The translations under genes and the position numbers were made by a program. 64,000 bases of DNA, taken from assembly GCF_024763615.1 (NCBI RefSeq), contig NC_077224.1:87802712-87866711 (forward strand). The letters run 5' to 3'. Positions within the stretch are counted from its first letter, which is position 1; each line of letters begins with the position of its first letter. The notes beneath the pieces are model-generated. The model did no database searches. It was not told the DNA's origin and was given only the letters and a program-made list of their open reading frames with translations. This DNA is from Phlebotomus papatasi (lineage: Eukaryota; Arthropoda; Insecta; Diptera; Psychodidae). This document shows, piece after piece, positions 23,252 through 36,300 of the stretch.

Positions 23252-24469
23252 TATGACGAGATTTTGACCTCATTATTACCAGTAATGCTAGCGGTTAACC
23301 TGATCCTTATTTTCCAATCTTAATTCCGGTAAAAATGTTGATTGTATAGAGTAAGTTTCAGGTACTATTTAAGTAAAGCTACCGTCTGATTTTTCTTCTT
23401 TTAAAACCTTTCTTTACTAGCATGCTAAAAATCATGTCATAGTAATGTACCGGAACACTGGGAAGGAATGAACCTCAACGTGTATTTAGGACTTTTTACG
23501 GAACTAATCGGTGCTCCTAGACAGTCCTCGGGGACTGACTAGACTAATCCTTCCACCACGAGGTCAAAAATAGAGTGTCTACATTTTGCACGCAAAACCT
23601 CATGCACAAAACAAATAAAGCCCTGCAATTCTTTGCAGTTATGACCACACGCAACACAAAAAGATCCTTTTCAAGAAAATTGCTCAACATTTAAATCAAT
23701 ATTGACGGTAGCCCGTTTCTGGTCACGACACGTTTAATTTTTAATGCTTCGACTCGATTAATAATAATTGGAACCCTTAACTCACAGTGTTACCTAATCA
23801 TTGCCAAAATCTTACGCAATGTCAACTATATTTTTAAAACCAGCTTCACCAAAAGTAACTTACCCATTCGTTACCAAAATCTTACGTGATTTATTTTTAC
23901 GAAAATTAGGTGAAAAGTCAGTTGAGTATTGCCATCTTGAAATGCTTAGCTCAGTATTACCTCATCGTTACCTGAATCTTACGTAATGTCGACCTTATTT
24001 GTAACTCTCTACGGCATTCGCTTTCCAAATTCTATTCGTCTAGTAAAATAGCACAACAAATTGAAACGTTTTCGCCCAAACTTATCGAAGGGTTGAAGTT
24101 ATGCCTCTGTAATATCGTATGAGCGATATGAAGAAGTAATAAGTTAAGTTTGACTATGATAAAAATGTTCCTCTTAAACTATATGAAGAATGCACAATGA
24201 AAACTCCCACATATTTATGTATTCAACGTATAATCCAATTGGGATTCTTTTCTCTCGTTATTTCCCTTTTGGCATATATGAAATTTACCGCATATTGAAA
24301 TTTTAAATTCAATCTCGTACAAGTGGAAGAAAGTATGCTGAAAAATTTCCATGCGGAGGCGGAAATCACTGATTGGCAGAAATTCAATATCAACAGGAGG
24401 AGTGGTATTTTCAAATCATTTGGATGTGTTTTGAGAAATTTGCTAGCCATTATTATTTTTGGAATTTGT

Positions 24470-25450
24470 AAATGTAAAAGTGACAGCTGTCAAATTTGAT
24501 AGAAATGAGTCGAGTGGTACGGCGTTGGCTCTACTAATCTGTTAAACCTAATTACTTACTTACATAGGTGGCTGTAATCTCCCTACGGTAGGTTAAGGGA
24601 CATTCTCGCACTAACCTTCTCTAGTCATAGCACAGGTAGCTGAAGAGCGACCGTCCTAGTAGAGGCTCCTTGCGAGTTTTCGCAACAATCCTAAAACCTA
24701 CCCTATGTTTACTCCAATATTTTGACAGCTGTCACGGTGGCAGTAATGGCTGTCGCTGTTAGTCTTTGACAGCTGTCAACTATTATTCACTTAACATTCA
24801 TTCTAATTGCAACAGATGTGCTGCTGAGCATTTTAATGCATGACCTGAAAATTTTCTACCAAAAAAATTCTATCCTGCAGTTTTTAACACTTATTTTCGT
24901 GACAGTTAACAGCTGTCACAGTAGATCAATGATGGCTGTTGCAGTAAACACTTAGTAACTGTCATATACTGTTCGTTAAACAGTCATTCTAATTAAATCC
25001 GATGCACAACTCTTCTTAGAACGATTTCGTTTACAGCAGATCTATCTTGTATTTTTTGACAGTTGCTATGTAGGGAGAGGTGGGGCTACTTTGAGCTGTG
25101 AGGCTACATTGATATATGATTTTTGAGCATATTTCTAAATTTTGGTTCTTACAATTATTTTATTGAGATCCACAATTGTTTTGTCTATCCAAATTATATC
25201 ATATTAAAACCCAGTTTTCTTTACAAATATGCGAAAAACACGTATTACAATGTAGCCCCACCTCTACCTATAGCACAATCTACTTGTAAATTTATTTTAT
25301 TTAAAATAATCATTTGGAAAGTATCCTGAATCACTTGCAAATGAACTAAACAAAAACTGTTAAGTTAAAAAATTTGACAGCAGTCACTTTAGCAAATAAT
25401 TTGACATCTGTCATTTTGACAAATTATGAAAATTTAAATACAGTTTATGC
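24470..25450. repeat. TGACAGCTGTCA palindrome-rich region
   Basis: Exact or near-exact TGACAGCTGTCA palindromes occur at about 24481, 24722 and 24768, with variants at 24899-24918, 25377 and 25400. The same vocabulary is seen in receptor intron 3. This looks like remnants of small elements with TGACAGCTGTCA termini. Confidence 0.6.
24540..24715 (-). mobile_element. Possible retroposon fragment ending in a TAAGTAAG tail
   Basis: A GC-richer block of about 175 bp. On the minus strand it ends GGCTGTAATCT (complement side) then TATGTAAGTAAGTAA, like the tail at 23.2 kb. No coding sequence was recognised; the assignment rests on composition and tail only. Confidence 0.3.
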
Positions 25451-26589
25451 AATACATATAATTTTCTTCTAATTTTGAGAATAAAATTTCACAAAAGGAG
25501 GTAAAAGCTAATACTATAAATTCAGGTAAATCTCTTACAATAATCTATTTGATGGTGCTAATTTAAGTACGATGCAATTGTGAGATCATGGGAAAATTTG
25601 TAGCTTTTCTTTTTCCACTTGCAATGCTGGGAAAATAGTCGATTTGCTGTTTGGAAAATGTGGTAAATTTAGTGGTATTGTCATCATAATTTACTAATTT
25701 ATTGGCACCAGAGAGTTTGCTTTCAAATGAGCAAATTTATTTAACAAGCTGCATTGGTATTTGAGAGTCTGAGCCAATATAATGAAAAGCTCTTGACCAA
25801 CCAAAAGCTCCCTCCTTTACCCCATTCTAAATGGAAATTTATTTGATATTGGGGAAGTTTGCTGAGTGAGAAGAACGCAACCCCCCCCCCATCCAAATTG
25901 TGATTTCCAATTGATGGTATTGCAATATAAGAGGTTAAGCTCACAAAATATTTTCACTTTCTCTTGCACACGAAGCTCCTCAAATTTCTTTCTTGCATAT
26001 TTTTTTCTTTTGCTGGAAAAGCCGTTTTTCGTGGTTCGAGGGAGTTTTTCGCGGTAAAATTTTCCACCCTTGTAAGCATAAAATGTGTGTTTGTGTGCAT
26101 TTTTTTTTTGCTTCAGCATGTTGGATAATTTTTGATAGGATATTCGTTTCGTTTTTTTCTTTTTGTTACTCAGGAGAAGGAAAATTTATGAGGATATTCT
26201 CTGCTCCTTCAGCTGGAGATTGTTTGGCAATGAAAGCGAAAGTGTCTGCCACAAAATTCGTATATTTTACAAATGTCTCTATACTGTGGTTAATTTTCTT
26301 TCAGTATGAATTTCAATCTGTTTACTCCTTCTTATGTTTTACACGCGCTTCTTCAATCCTTTTTTTGTTGTAGAGGTTTTTTCTTATAGGCTACGCACAA
26401 TTTATTTCACCTGAAAAAGTTATTCACACGTCATTGGAATTACCCGGAAAATACAGTTCAGTTATTAACTCAATGACTTAATTTTAAGAAGCTGTAGATC
26501 ATCCAATTGCTTAAAAAATGTATGAAAACGAGACAAACTCCAATGCTTTGTGGAGAATAGCGGAACTAATATATAGCATGACTCATCTT

Positions 26590-27365
26590 TAACATTAAGT
26601 ACTTAATTAAGGCCTATGTAAAAATCCTTAATTGAGTACCTAAGAAGCAAAATAGCTGCCTTATAGAACCAAGTATTAAACAAGTCTTTTAGCGCACTTT
26701 TAAAAGACTTAAAGTGAGAATTTTCTGTAGAAATTCCTATAGGAGCTGTTAAGATCCTTAATGGTGCGCCACTTTACTTATAGTAATCTCAATGATGGGA
26801 CCAAGAGCCGTTATAAGCAAATAAAAAGGTTTTTGGTTCTATATTGCCTTACTTAAGGAATTCTACAACACTATATTAAGAAAAAATTGTTTCTTGGATA
26901 GTTTGTGTTAAGGACATGAAAAGTGTTTTCTCTAAGACCTTATTTAAGGATTTCTGATCAAGCACTTTTTAAGTATAGTTATGCACTACCAGACACCCGG
27001 TTCCCGGATTACAAGCTATTGCGACTATAGGGACACTTTGAGACACTTACCAAATCAAAATTCTAACAAAAATGTTAAATTAAACTACTCTGGATTCACT
27101 GATTTTCGATTTTTAAATAAATTTCTAACTAGAAGATTGAAATCTTTGTGAATTCCTTTTACATTATTTCATAAAATAATATTGTGCTTATTTTTTCTGA
27201 AATGTTGTATTGTTCTCTCATGCCATCCAATGATTGACAGATGTCCATCCTATTCTCAATTACAATTTCTATTTATACCACTAGATGTCGTCAATTTTGT
27301 TCAAGAAATGAATTAAGTAAGGACTTAATAAGCACTTATTAAGGACTTAATTGATGCACTTCAGA
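26590..27365. repeat. TTAAGTACTTAATTAAGG-type dispersed repeat
   Basis: Self-complementary words (TTAAGTACTTAATTAAGG, CCTTAATTGAGTAC, AAGGACTTAATAAG) recur through this stretch and match the vocabulary of receptor intron 5. Internal structure was not resolved. Confidence 0.45.
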
Positions 27366-27491
27366 GTTGGGCGAATTTTTTAGATTTTACATCATTTTGT
27401 ACATAGTAAAAAAGCCTTTAACATGTGTTACATTTTTTACATGTAAAGTTCAGATGTAAGGTTAAAATGTAAAAAATGTAAAATTTATTGA

Positions 27492-27753
27492 TACACTGAG
27501 AAAAAAAAAGAGGGTGCGATTAACTTTTTTTCCTCACAACTTTAACATTTTTAGGTGTAAAAATATATCAACATTTTTTAATGTTACTTTTGCACCTTTT
27601 TAAGGGTAAAATTAACATGAATAAGGGTAACTTTAAACCCCAACACACCTAAAAAGGGTAATATTTTCACCGATTTTGGGTCAATACTACAGGGTAAAAT
27701 TAACATTTCCGGAATGTTATTTTAACTTTTTCGGACTTCTCTCACTCAGTGTA
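27492..27753. mobile_element. MITE, TACACTGAG family, copy B (both ends intact)
   Basis: Begins TACACTGAG and ends CTCAGTGTA, so the termini are inverted and TA-flanked. It is about 262 bp, the best preserved of three copies and AT-rich inside with no reading frame. TA-flanked termini of this kind fit a Tc1/mariner- or similar-mobilised MITE, but the mobilising enzyme is not in the window. Confidence 0.9.
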
Positions 27754-28329
27754 TCCATCAAATATCAAGTTCAATTTTTTTTTATCTTTTACTCAATCAA
27801 AAATTTCGTTGTAATCAGTAAAATATTTTGCGGATTTTTGCTGTAAGGTTTGTCGTCTAAAATGCGTGATGAAATATACTGGCAATTCCAATTTAAATTT
27901 TCAACTGTCCGGTTGAACCAATATAATAGTAACCATCTAATAAACGATTAAAACTTTTTGAAATTCTATATCTACATGATCAGGGAGTTTTCTAATTGTT
28001 CTGCGATTTCTGCTAATCATCAATATTGTAAAAATCACTGAAATTAAGATTTATTCCCTACCCTCTTCAAAACGATAATCTTTTTTGCGAATTTTGCTAT
28101 ATACCTTGTCCAGGACATCACATTCCAAAAAACAATGTTCATGAAGAGTGTTCACTTGCTAACACTGATTCTGTGGTGTTGAATATTTCTGTGATAATAT
28201 TCTAAAAACCATCGTGCTTTATTATTAATCTGAGACTAACCTATTAAACAAAAATTCACACTGAAATTATGATATTATAACGATTCTTAATAAAATCTCC
28301 ACAGAATCCGAGTAAAAATAGTTACTGAT

Positions 28330-28512
28330 TAGTTTATTTTTTTTTTTGCTTTCTTTTTTCTCTTTTCCTATTATTTATTATTTTCTTTCCTTTTTTCCTT
28401 TTTTCTGTGTTTTTTTTTCCTTTTTCTTCTTAAATTCTTTTTTCTTGCCACGCGATTGTAAGAGGGTTGTACCCTATTTGTTGTGGATTTTTGAAATAAA
28501 TAAATAAATAAA
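28330..28512 (+). mobile_element. Probable 3' end of a truncated non-LTR retrotransposon
   Basis: A long T-rich run is followed by GATTGTAAGAGGGTTGTACC, then TTTGTTGTGGATTTTTGAAA and an (AAAT)n tail. Such a GC-containing 3' UTR plus simple A-rich tail is typical of 5'-truncated LINE insertions. No reverse transcriptase sequence is present, so the family is unknown. Confidence 0.45.
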
Positions 28513-31394
28513 AATATGATCTAAATTGCTGAACGTTTCATTCGACAGCTGTGAGGATTTTATATTCAATTTTAACCATTTTGCGTTGAAGCTGTGCGGT
28601 CTTTATTTGCAATTTCAACTTTTTCGTGTTGAAGGTATGAGTGTATTACATAAGTGAAATCATTTTAAGCTTAAGTTGTCCGGGGTTTGAACATAATATT
28701 AACCGTTTTATGCTGAAGCAGTGTCGATTCTAGGACTTTAACCATATTTAACTTTACTAGTACGAGTTTTATATACAATTATAATTGTTTTCTATTAAAG
28801 ATTAATTTAAAAATATATATTGCGGCGTTATTTTTTTCGTTGTGTGTTTTAACCCCCTGTATTAAGAACACAAAGTCCCTAATTTTTCCTGCCCCCCTGG
28901 AGTTTTGATTGCCTTTTTCAATACACAAAAATAGCTAAATAATTCTTTTTCAAGTCTTCTATTTGAAGCACTTTCTGTTAGTTTGAATTTAGTACAGACA
29001 TTATTCTGAAATACCTATCTGTGGAAGAAGAACGATTAATTAGAAAATAGTAACGTTATTTTACCACAGAGTATGTTTTATATGTACTACAAAATCGTTG
29101 ATTTACTTCACATCAATAGGTTTTCATAACAAAATTTTGTTAATGGCTTTCCCAAGATTGTTTTCTTGATATTCCTCGTAAGAAATATCAATATTGATAT
29201 TGCTTACAGGAAATGTCTAAAAAATTCAAAAATGCTTAATTTTCCTTTTTTACATTTTACATATTTTTTACATTTTTACATATTTTTTAGTTGGGTTATA
29301 TAGTTTATTTAACTAAAAGTTTTCTAGCAGTGATACTTTTGCTAATGACAGTTGGTTAATTGAAAAAAATTATTGCTTTTTCCTTGTGAAAAAAGTATTT
29401 TAAATCGAAAGGTTTAATTAAAAGTGAATTAGCGAAAAGCCGACCCAGTTAGTGCACGCTGACTTATTTCAGTATTATAATTATTTTATAAATTTTCTTT
29501 AATATTTTTGATAATTTTTTTTAATATTATGTTTCTGAATGAAACAGTGAATAATTCTATGGATTTAGAAGAAGTGAAAAAGAATTTCATCAGTCTAAAA
29601 ACCAGCGTTTAAGTACCACTCTACGGAAAACGATGAAATTAGCCCACCTTACTACTAGACTACCAGGAGCCTCTTTGCTTAGAGGTCCCTGGCCTCATCC
29701 AGGCGGCGCAGCACTGGGTGTAAAGTAAAGGTTATTTCCCGCTTCAAAAGTAAGACGTAAGAATGGGAAAAACTTACTGTGACCATACGATAAAAAATAC
29801 CTTAAGCTGACTACATTTTGCTACTTGGGTTTTTTTTAGAGTATGCCCCTGTATTGTCTAATGAGCAATTCGACAATTTGGGAGGATTCTTTAGCATAAG
29901 AAGAAATTGGTGACTTCTGAAGAATATCCTTGCTGGGTCAGAATGTTCTCAAGAGTGCAAAAGCATCTGAGTCAGTGTTCTCGAGAGAGCTTTCTGTGGT
30001 CCATTCAGCTTCGACGCCGGCGAAGACAAACCTCACGACGAACTCAATAGACGAAGAGACTTGCTCCTTGAGGATTTCAACAAATAATCGACTTTGGCGC
30101 TCTTTGGCCTCGTGATGAATTCGAGACTGTGCTCAACTTTAGTTCAAATCCCGATTTCACGCTATTCAGTCGATTTTCCTATCGAAACTTTTCTCTCTCC
30201 CACAAAATACTTGCCGGCATAAATTCTTCTCGCTTGGGAAAATCCTGAGAGAAAGTGAAAGTGCTTTAAATACTGCAAACTTTAAAGACAAGCTTTTTCT
30301 GAGAATTGAAGGTGTATAGCATTTTCCCACAAACTCCAATGCCCTGCGTTAATTAGGAGAAAAATGTGAATCCTTAGAGGGATATTACTCTGAAACCAAG
30401 TGATTTTCTCTGAAGAACAAATTAGCAAAAGGTGCTTGAAAGCAATAAAAAGTAGTGCACTTATTGCGCTAGTTGCGGTAGTCTTCTATCGAGAACTTGA
30501 ATGACGAAGCCCTTGCCATTTTCACCAGCATCACTGCCAGAACAATGTGATTAAAATTAATGGAAAGTGACACCGATGAGGAAAAAAAACCAAAGTCAAT
30601 TAGCATAATTGGTGAGAAAGTTTCCAACCTTTGAGACAAGTTGCACGCAATCTCAAAAGTTTCACCAACAAATTTCATATTCATCCAACTAAACTTGAAC
30701 TTTTCTTCATGTTCCAACCCAAAAATATCTCATTCACACTCCTTCACTTGTAATTTGTGCAAAACAATTTGTCTGATATCCCCAACAATCCCCCCTCGTC
30801 AATTGAAAGTGCGACAATTTTCTTCAGAGTCAAGACCAAAAAAAAAAGAGGAAAACCCCATGTACAGAAAACCAAGACACAAGATACAGATAAAATATCT
30901 TTTCCATGTAAATCTGACTTGCAGTATTTATTTTTTGGCAACAACAATTGCCCCAAAGGAAAGACTCCCATGGATTTAATCGAGAGTGACTCTGCCAAAG
31001 TTTTCAGAGGATTTTCACCTTTCTCACACTCCCCCCTTTGGATATTTTCTTTTGCACTTTTCTTTTTGTTTTGGTTTTTCTCTTTTTTTATCAACACCGT
31101 GTTCTGCTGTTGATGAATTAATCACAATTAACCCACAAAATTGCCCAAAAAAATATTCACTTCATTTGTGACGGAAAAGAAAATTAAGTCACCGAGACTT
31201 ATAATTTTATGTTTTCCGCCTTAATAAAAAATCTCATGTTGCGTTCTGCCGAGGGGTCGTAAAAATCTTTTAAATGTATTGCAAAGAATAAGGAATTCGA
31301 ATTTCAATCGGCTAAAAGCAAAGAAAAGAGTTCGAGCAGTTAAAATGGGAAAGTGAGGCAGCTTCATGCATCTTATGACTATAATTTTGTGGTA
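28513..31394. other. Intergenic, no gene recognised
   Basis: Contains only short reading frames. A GC-richer block near 29930-30120 has a 61-codon open frame without family resemblance. Another block at 29640-29740 may be an old mobile-element fragment. Overlapping open frames near 30640-31110 on both strands look like chance in skewed sequence. Confidence 0.4.
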
Positions 31395-32794
31395 TAGGGG
31401 AAAGGCTCATAATTTTGTCTAGTTTCTTGTTTTGGACACTTTGAGGATAAAATTGGACAGTAAAAATAAATTGATTAAAATCATGGATTTTTATTCCAAT
31501 ATTTGATGAATAATGAATTCTATCTAAATATTTGTTATTTTTGGGAAATTTCAACACTAAATACGTTAAATTTTGAATATGATTTGAGTTGAAATTGCTT
31601 TGTTGAAAATTCAGTTTGAGCAATTGCTTACGAGAAATATGACAGAACTTCGTGTTTACTTCAGTCTTATTTAACTGTGGTGAAGTACAGTAGAGTCTCT
31701 CAAATCTGAATCTCTAAAATTTGAACGACGTTTGGGTTCAAAATGCCAATTGTGTGGTTATGTTGAAAAATTCGTGTTCTGAATGAATGAAAATAATATT
31801 TATGTGCTTCTTCCTGAATGTTTACATACATTATTATCGTATAAAATGAAAAATAAGTATGTTACAACTAAGAATTGTAAGAAAGTACGGGAATTTGATT
31901 CAAAAGTACAATTTAATTTCACATAAATTTCGTTAGTTTTGAAAAAATCGTTCGAATTTGAGAGGTGAGAAATGTCAAAAATACCCCCCGAGCGTTCGAA
32001 TTTAGAAGACTCTACTGTACTAACAATGTTTTTTCGCTTTTTTTGAGTGATATTATTAAATATTCATTGAATATTGTGTTGATTCACGTTAGTGGTGATT
32101 TGTACATTTGACCTGAAGTGAGATTTGTATTGTGAATTAGATTTTTCGTGTGAAAAATGGAAAATGTTTTAAGACATTTACCAATGAGGTGATAGTCCTT
32201 ATTTTGGACAGGTGTTTCTCTCACGAAATTTCGTGAAGTTTTAGGTTTTGTGATGACTAGGTTGGACAAATGCCTGGATAAACAAAGGAGCATCATCTCT
32301 ACGAAAGAGATGTAGCGAGAAAAGCCTTGAAAGGCTCCTGGAAAGGCCAGAGAATGAGCGAATCCGCACGTACTTAGAGTACCGAAGTCAACTCACTTTA
32401 ATGAATGATATGGAAAGTTTCCGGGCTTTTTGTGACATTCTACGTTTCCCTTAGATGAACAGGAAGAGAACTTGATAAGATTGGTTTATGAAATGAAGAA
32501 CAATGGGCATCCTGTTGAGGCAGATTAGCTGTCCAAATTTACAGCCAAGTTGTCTAAATTAATAACCAAATTGTCCAAAATTAGTCAAATTTATCTCTAC
32601 ATATCAATTCATTTTTAAACGTATTAAGATTAATTTTAGTAAAAGCAAAGACAATAAACCCTTGCCAAGTTTCTAAACAACCCTTCTGAAAAGAGAGTAA
32701 CAAAAAAGTCAATTAGTATTGAAAATATCGCACTTCAAACTTGGAACATCGATGCTTATAAGCAGACTGTCCAAAATTATGAGCCTTTACCCTA
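31395..32794. mobile_element. 1.4-kb TIR element without transposase
   Basis: The left end TAGGGGAAAGGCTCATAATT and the right end, which reads TAGGGTAAAGGCTCATAATT in reverse complement, form inverted repeats of about 25 bp with about two mismatches. No open frame longer than about 100 codons resembles a transposase, so it is non-autonomous. It is interrupted by the MITE at 31686-32019. Confidence 0.75.
31686..32019. mobile_element. MITE nested in the 1.4-kb element
   Basis: Starts TACAGTAGAGTCTCTCAAAT and ends AGACTCTACTGTA, giving inverted termini over at least 13 bp. About 334 bp. It shares its TACAGTAGA-TCTC end with the element at 52975-53212. Confidence 0.8.
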
Positions 32795-33635
32795 AATAAT
32801 ACCCAAAAATAATCCTTTATATATTCAGGAAGTCAATAACTAAAAGTGAAACAAGCAGAATGAAATGTTTTAACATATTTATTTAGTAAGATTCGGAATA
32901 TAATTATATTCCGAATAATTAGCACCCAAATAGAATAAAACTTGAATAAATTAACCTAAAATCTTAAAAGAAATTTAAAGGATCTCTGTTCAATTGCAAG
33001 AACCCTTGATGATTTCTTTATTCTTATATTTTATTTACAATTAAAATATAGTGTCAGAAACAAAAATACTTCCGAGAAAATATTGTAGACATTTCATAAT
33101 CTATACTTTCACATGTATATCAATTTAATGTTGTTTTCTTTTCATATTCTCCTAGGTGTTAACCCCTCGATCTTCTTGCAAAATGTGATTTACACCAAAT
33201 AACCACGAGTATTTACAAAAGTAAATAATTAAAAAATCGCATGAATGAAAAGACTGCAACTTAATTGATTTAACTTTGGTAAATGGAAGAATATAATCAC
33301 TGTGACAAAGAGCCCAACGAAGTGAAATATTGTTTAAAGCCAGTGTTAATATTAAATCATGTGAATGATGTACTTTATCACTTTTTATGGGATCCACATT
33401 CAGTATTGTTTATCACACTTTTCTCCTATATAATCCACCAACAGTGAATTTTCCCACACAATCCAAAAATGAAAAATGATTATTGAGAGACAAAAATACA
33501 AAATATATTTAGTATTTATCCATAAGAAATATTTTCGCGAAAGTGTAGTAAGAAATGAGGAGAAGTAGTGTGTCAGGACTTTGAAAGAAGTTATATTTCT
33601 AAAATAAAATAGAACAGAGATACGCGACATAAATA
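32795..33635 (+). other. Upstream region of the first transporter exon
   Basis: No exon or repeat family was recognised. It presumably includes the 5' UTR and perhaps the promoter for the exon starting at 33636. An in-frame TAA sits two codons before the ATG. Confidence 0.35.
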
Positions 33636-34002
33636 ATGGAAGAACGTGGTGAAAAAAGAAAAATTCCCTCATCACTAATTCGTGCACTGTCGTGGCCTCT
33701 TTTGCCAGCAACTGGCACCCCTAAAAACTCCGGAGGGATATGCAATGACCAGGAAAAGCATCCCAATGGAATTAATATCAACAATAATCACACAAGAGGA
33801 ATATCCGCGTCGCCAACATTCCAGCAATTAATAACAGCAAGGCGTCTCCTCTATCGTCATTACTATCCCGAAGGTGGATGGGGAATTGTTATTATAATCG
33901 TTGGGATACTTATTCAGACCTTAACACATGGACTTCAGCTTGCATTCGGAGTCTTCCTCATGCCAACCATGAAGAAATTCCAACAGACATGGATAAATGC
34001 CG
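33636..34002 (+). CDS. Monocarboxylate transporter (SLC16-like), 5' coding exon A
   Basis: This is the first coding exon of a plasma-membrane monocarboxylate-type transporter of the major facilitator superfamily. It encodes 122 residues plus one base: a hydrophilic N-terminal tail (1-~75), the SLC16 signature YYPEGGWG (76-83), the first membrane helix (84-~109, IVIIIVGILIQTLTHGLQLA then FGVFLMP) and the start of the first loop. An in-frame TAA precedes the ATG; GTAAGT ends the exon in phase 1. The usual Trp after PEGGWG is Ile here. The rest of the protein (about 11 helices) is not encoded in the following 21 kb, so this is either an alternative first exon of the same gene as the 55-58 kb exons, or the start of a gene with very distant exons. 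Confidence 0.85.
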
Positions 34003-36300
34003 GTAAGTCGCACTCACTTAAAGAATTCTGTCTCAATGGGCCCATTAATCATATGCCCCAAATTCCATACCCAAGAAGCAAAATAAGCACGAGAATCGTA
34101 ATACTTTTCATAAAAATAACGTAGAATTCACAATAAAGCTTACGATATTAATAAGGTTGTTTTCACCGAAAGATGGCGTTGTGAGAAACTGTTACCCCAA
34201 GTAGCAAAATCATAGTAAATATTTAGACACTCGTAAGTCTTACTTTCGAAATGGGGAATAACCTCAATTATTACAATGAAAATAAATTAATTATTGCAAT
34301 AAAACTTACCATACGATAAGTAACATATCATTTTATTTTTCAACCGTCTTCCCACTTGATGGCGCTGTAACGCTTTGACAATTTCACTAACAATTCTAAC
34401 ATTTTACTAATGAGTGATATTTTACAGACCTTTTTTACGAAAGTACTGACATAAAAACTTTTTAAGTAAAATTAAACAGCTGTGGTATACATAGTGCTAA
34501 TAGAAATCGCTAAAACTTACCTTTATCTGACGTAAATATTACCCCAAGAAAGTTACATAAATTCTCTAAGAAAATCTTTCAAAAAACTGGCGTTATATTT
34601 TCGTTCAATTCTGACGTAATTATCTCAGGGGGAACCTTTGCAGCTTCATACGGAAAATCATATCCAAGTTTCAAGATATTTTACCGAACGTCACTGAATC
34701 AATTAGAGGGTCGAAGGAACACCTATCGGTATTCTCTTTTGTACCATTTGAGGTATGATTTTGAACCTCTTTGGACATAATATCAGAGAAAAGGGAAGAT
34801 TAATGAAAAAAAACGTCATACACTTGCATTTTATTAGACACTATAATAAAATTTCAATATTTTGATGAAATTGCCAATAGGTATTTCATGTCGAACAGAT
34901 GTTACTTCGACCCTACCACTTTGTGTGAAAAATCTCTTATTAGGCTCGTAATCCCACCTAAAAAAAATCCCTGGAAATCTTTGAATTTTCCTCTAAAAGA
35001 GAATGAAAATGTAGTGGCAATTTTTACAAAGCTGCCCCGGGTTTGCTTAGCTTCGTAAAAAATTTACTCACCTACGTACACCCCATTTTTACCGTAAAAA
35101 CTATACCCGGATACAAAAATTTTCGCATAAGTGTTTAGGTGAAACATTCATCAACCTGTTTTAAATATTTGCAAGATGTATCATGCGTTTTAAAATCATC
35201 TTTATGCAATTTTTCTAAGGAAGGTTTTTGTGGCACTTGGAAAATCATTTTTACTGACAATGCAGACAGTCAATTAGGTGTGATTATGAAAGAACCACGC
35301 CAATTGTATTTATCAAATTTCCTTATCCACCCCTAATTGGTCTTACAGAATATGTTTTAAGCATAAATAGTTCCAAAAATGATCAGAAATTCTATTTGGA
35401 GTCAGGGAAAATTGCATAATAATACAAAAAATGCACTGAATTGACAATATAAGAGTCATACCTACCATAAACATATTTAGATTAACATGCCAGCGAGCAC
35501 AGAAAAATCACGCAAACTTACGATATTATGACTAAGCATTTACGTTATAGAGTCAATTAAAATTTAACGTAACAGAATAACGTGTGAAAGCATAAGTATT
35601 ACTTCAGTATCATTGCTTCTCTTATACAAGTAATTCTAGTAACTTGCAAACTACCTTTGCTTTACCTTAAGTCGTAAAATTTGGTCACAAAATGTTTATG
35701 GGGTATAAAGTGTTCTAAGAACATTAGAAAGAGCATTTCAGTGTCAAATGAACTCCATCACAGTAATGAAATCTTTATGTAAATCAATTAAAATGTGTGA
35801 TGAAAAATATCCCTAACACCCACTCAATTACACTCAACATCATCGACAAATAATAACAAGAATTTATTGCCCACCATAATGAATCCATTAAGTGCAATTA
35901 ATTTTTTTGAGTCACGCAAATTAAACCCAATTCACTTGCAATATAATTATTCCCTCAGCACCAAAGTTTTCCATGGGAATTGGTCGTAAGAAAAAGCTCT
36001 CACTTTTACAACTCTTTTGAGAGAACTCAAAAAGTTGAATTGTTGCATGTTTAACAAGATTGTTATGCGATTTATTGAGTTGAAAAATTCTTTCTGTGAA
36101 ATTATTGTATCCACAAATCCACATATTTCACCCCCCAGAGATTTTTTTTCTCAGTAAAGTTGTTTAAGAAAATTTCAAAGGGGAAAACTTTATGGTCAAG
36201 AGGTGTACGTTTGCTATTGAGAACGTTACAAAGTTTATATGGTGTGTAAGTCGCTAGGTATACATTTTCCGAAACACTGAGTTATTATTTGACTTATTCC
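34003..36300 (+). other. Intronic or intergenic sequence after transporter exon A
   Basis: No downstream transporter exon was seen. Several GTAAGTATTAC/CTTACGATAT-type words recur (34130-34560 and 35450-35660), hinting at a diverged dispersed repeat. Otherwise nothing was recognised. Confidence 0.4.
34707..34915. mobile_element. MITE with AGGGTCGAAG termini
   Basis: Starts AGGGTCGAAGGAACACCTAT and ends CTTCGACCCT. A second inner inverted pair exists (ACCTATCGG and CCAATAGGT). The right side (CAATAGG..TTCATGTCGAA) resembles the 3' side of the element at 9.07-9.27 kb, so the two probably belong to one family. Confidence 0.65.

Noticed and set aside
30641..31113. Overlapping open frames on both strands (103-118 codons)
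   Set aside because: Translations are K/N/F/S-rich without family features; overlap in several frames points to chance in skewed sequence.
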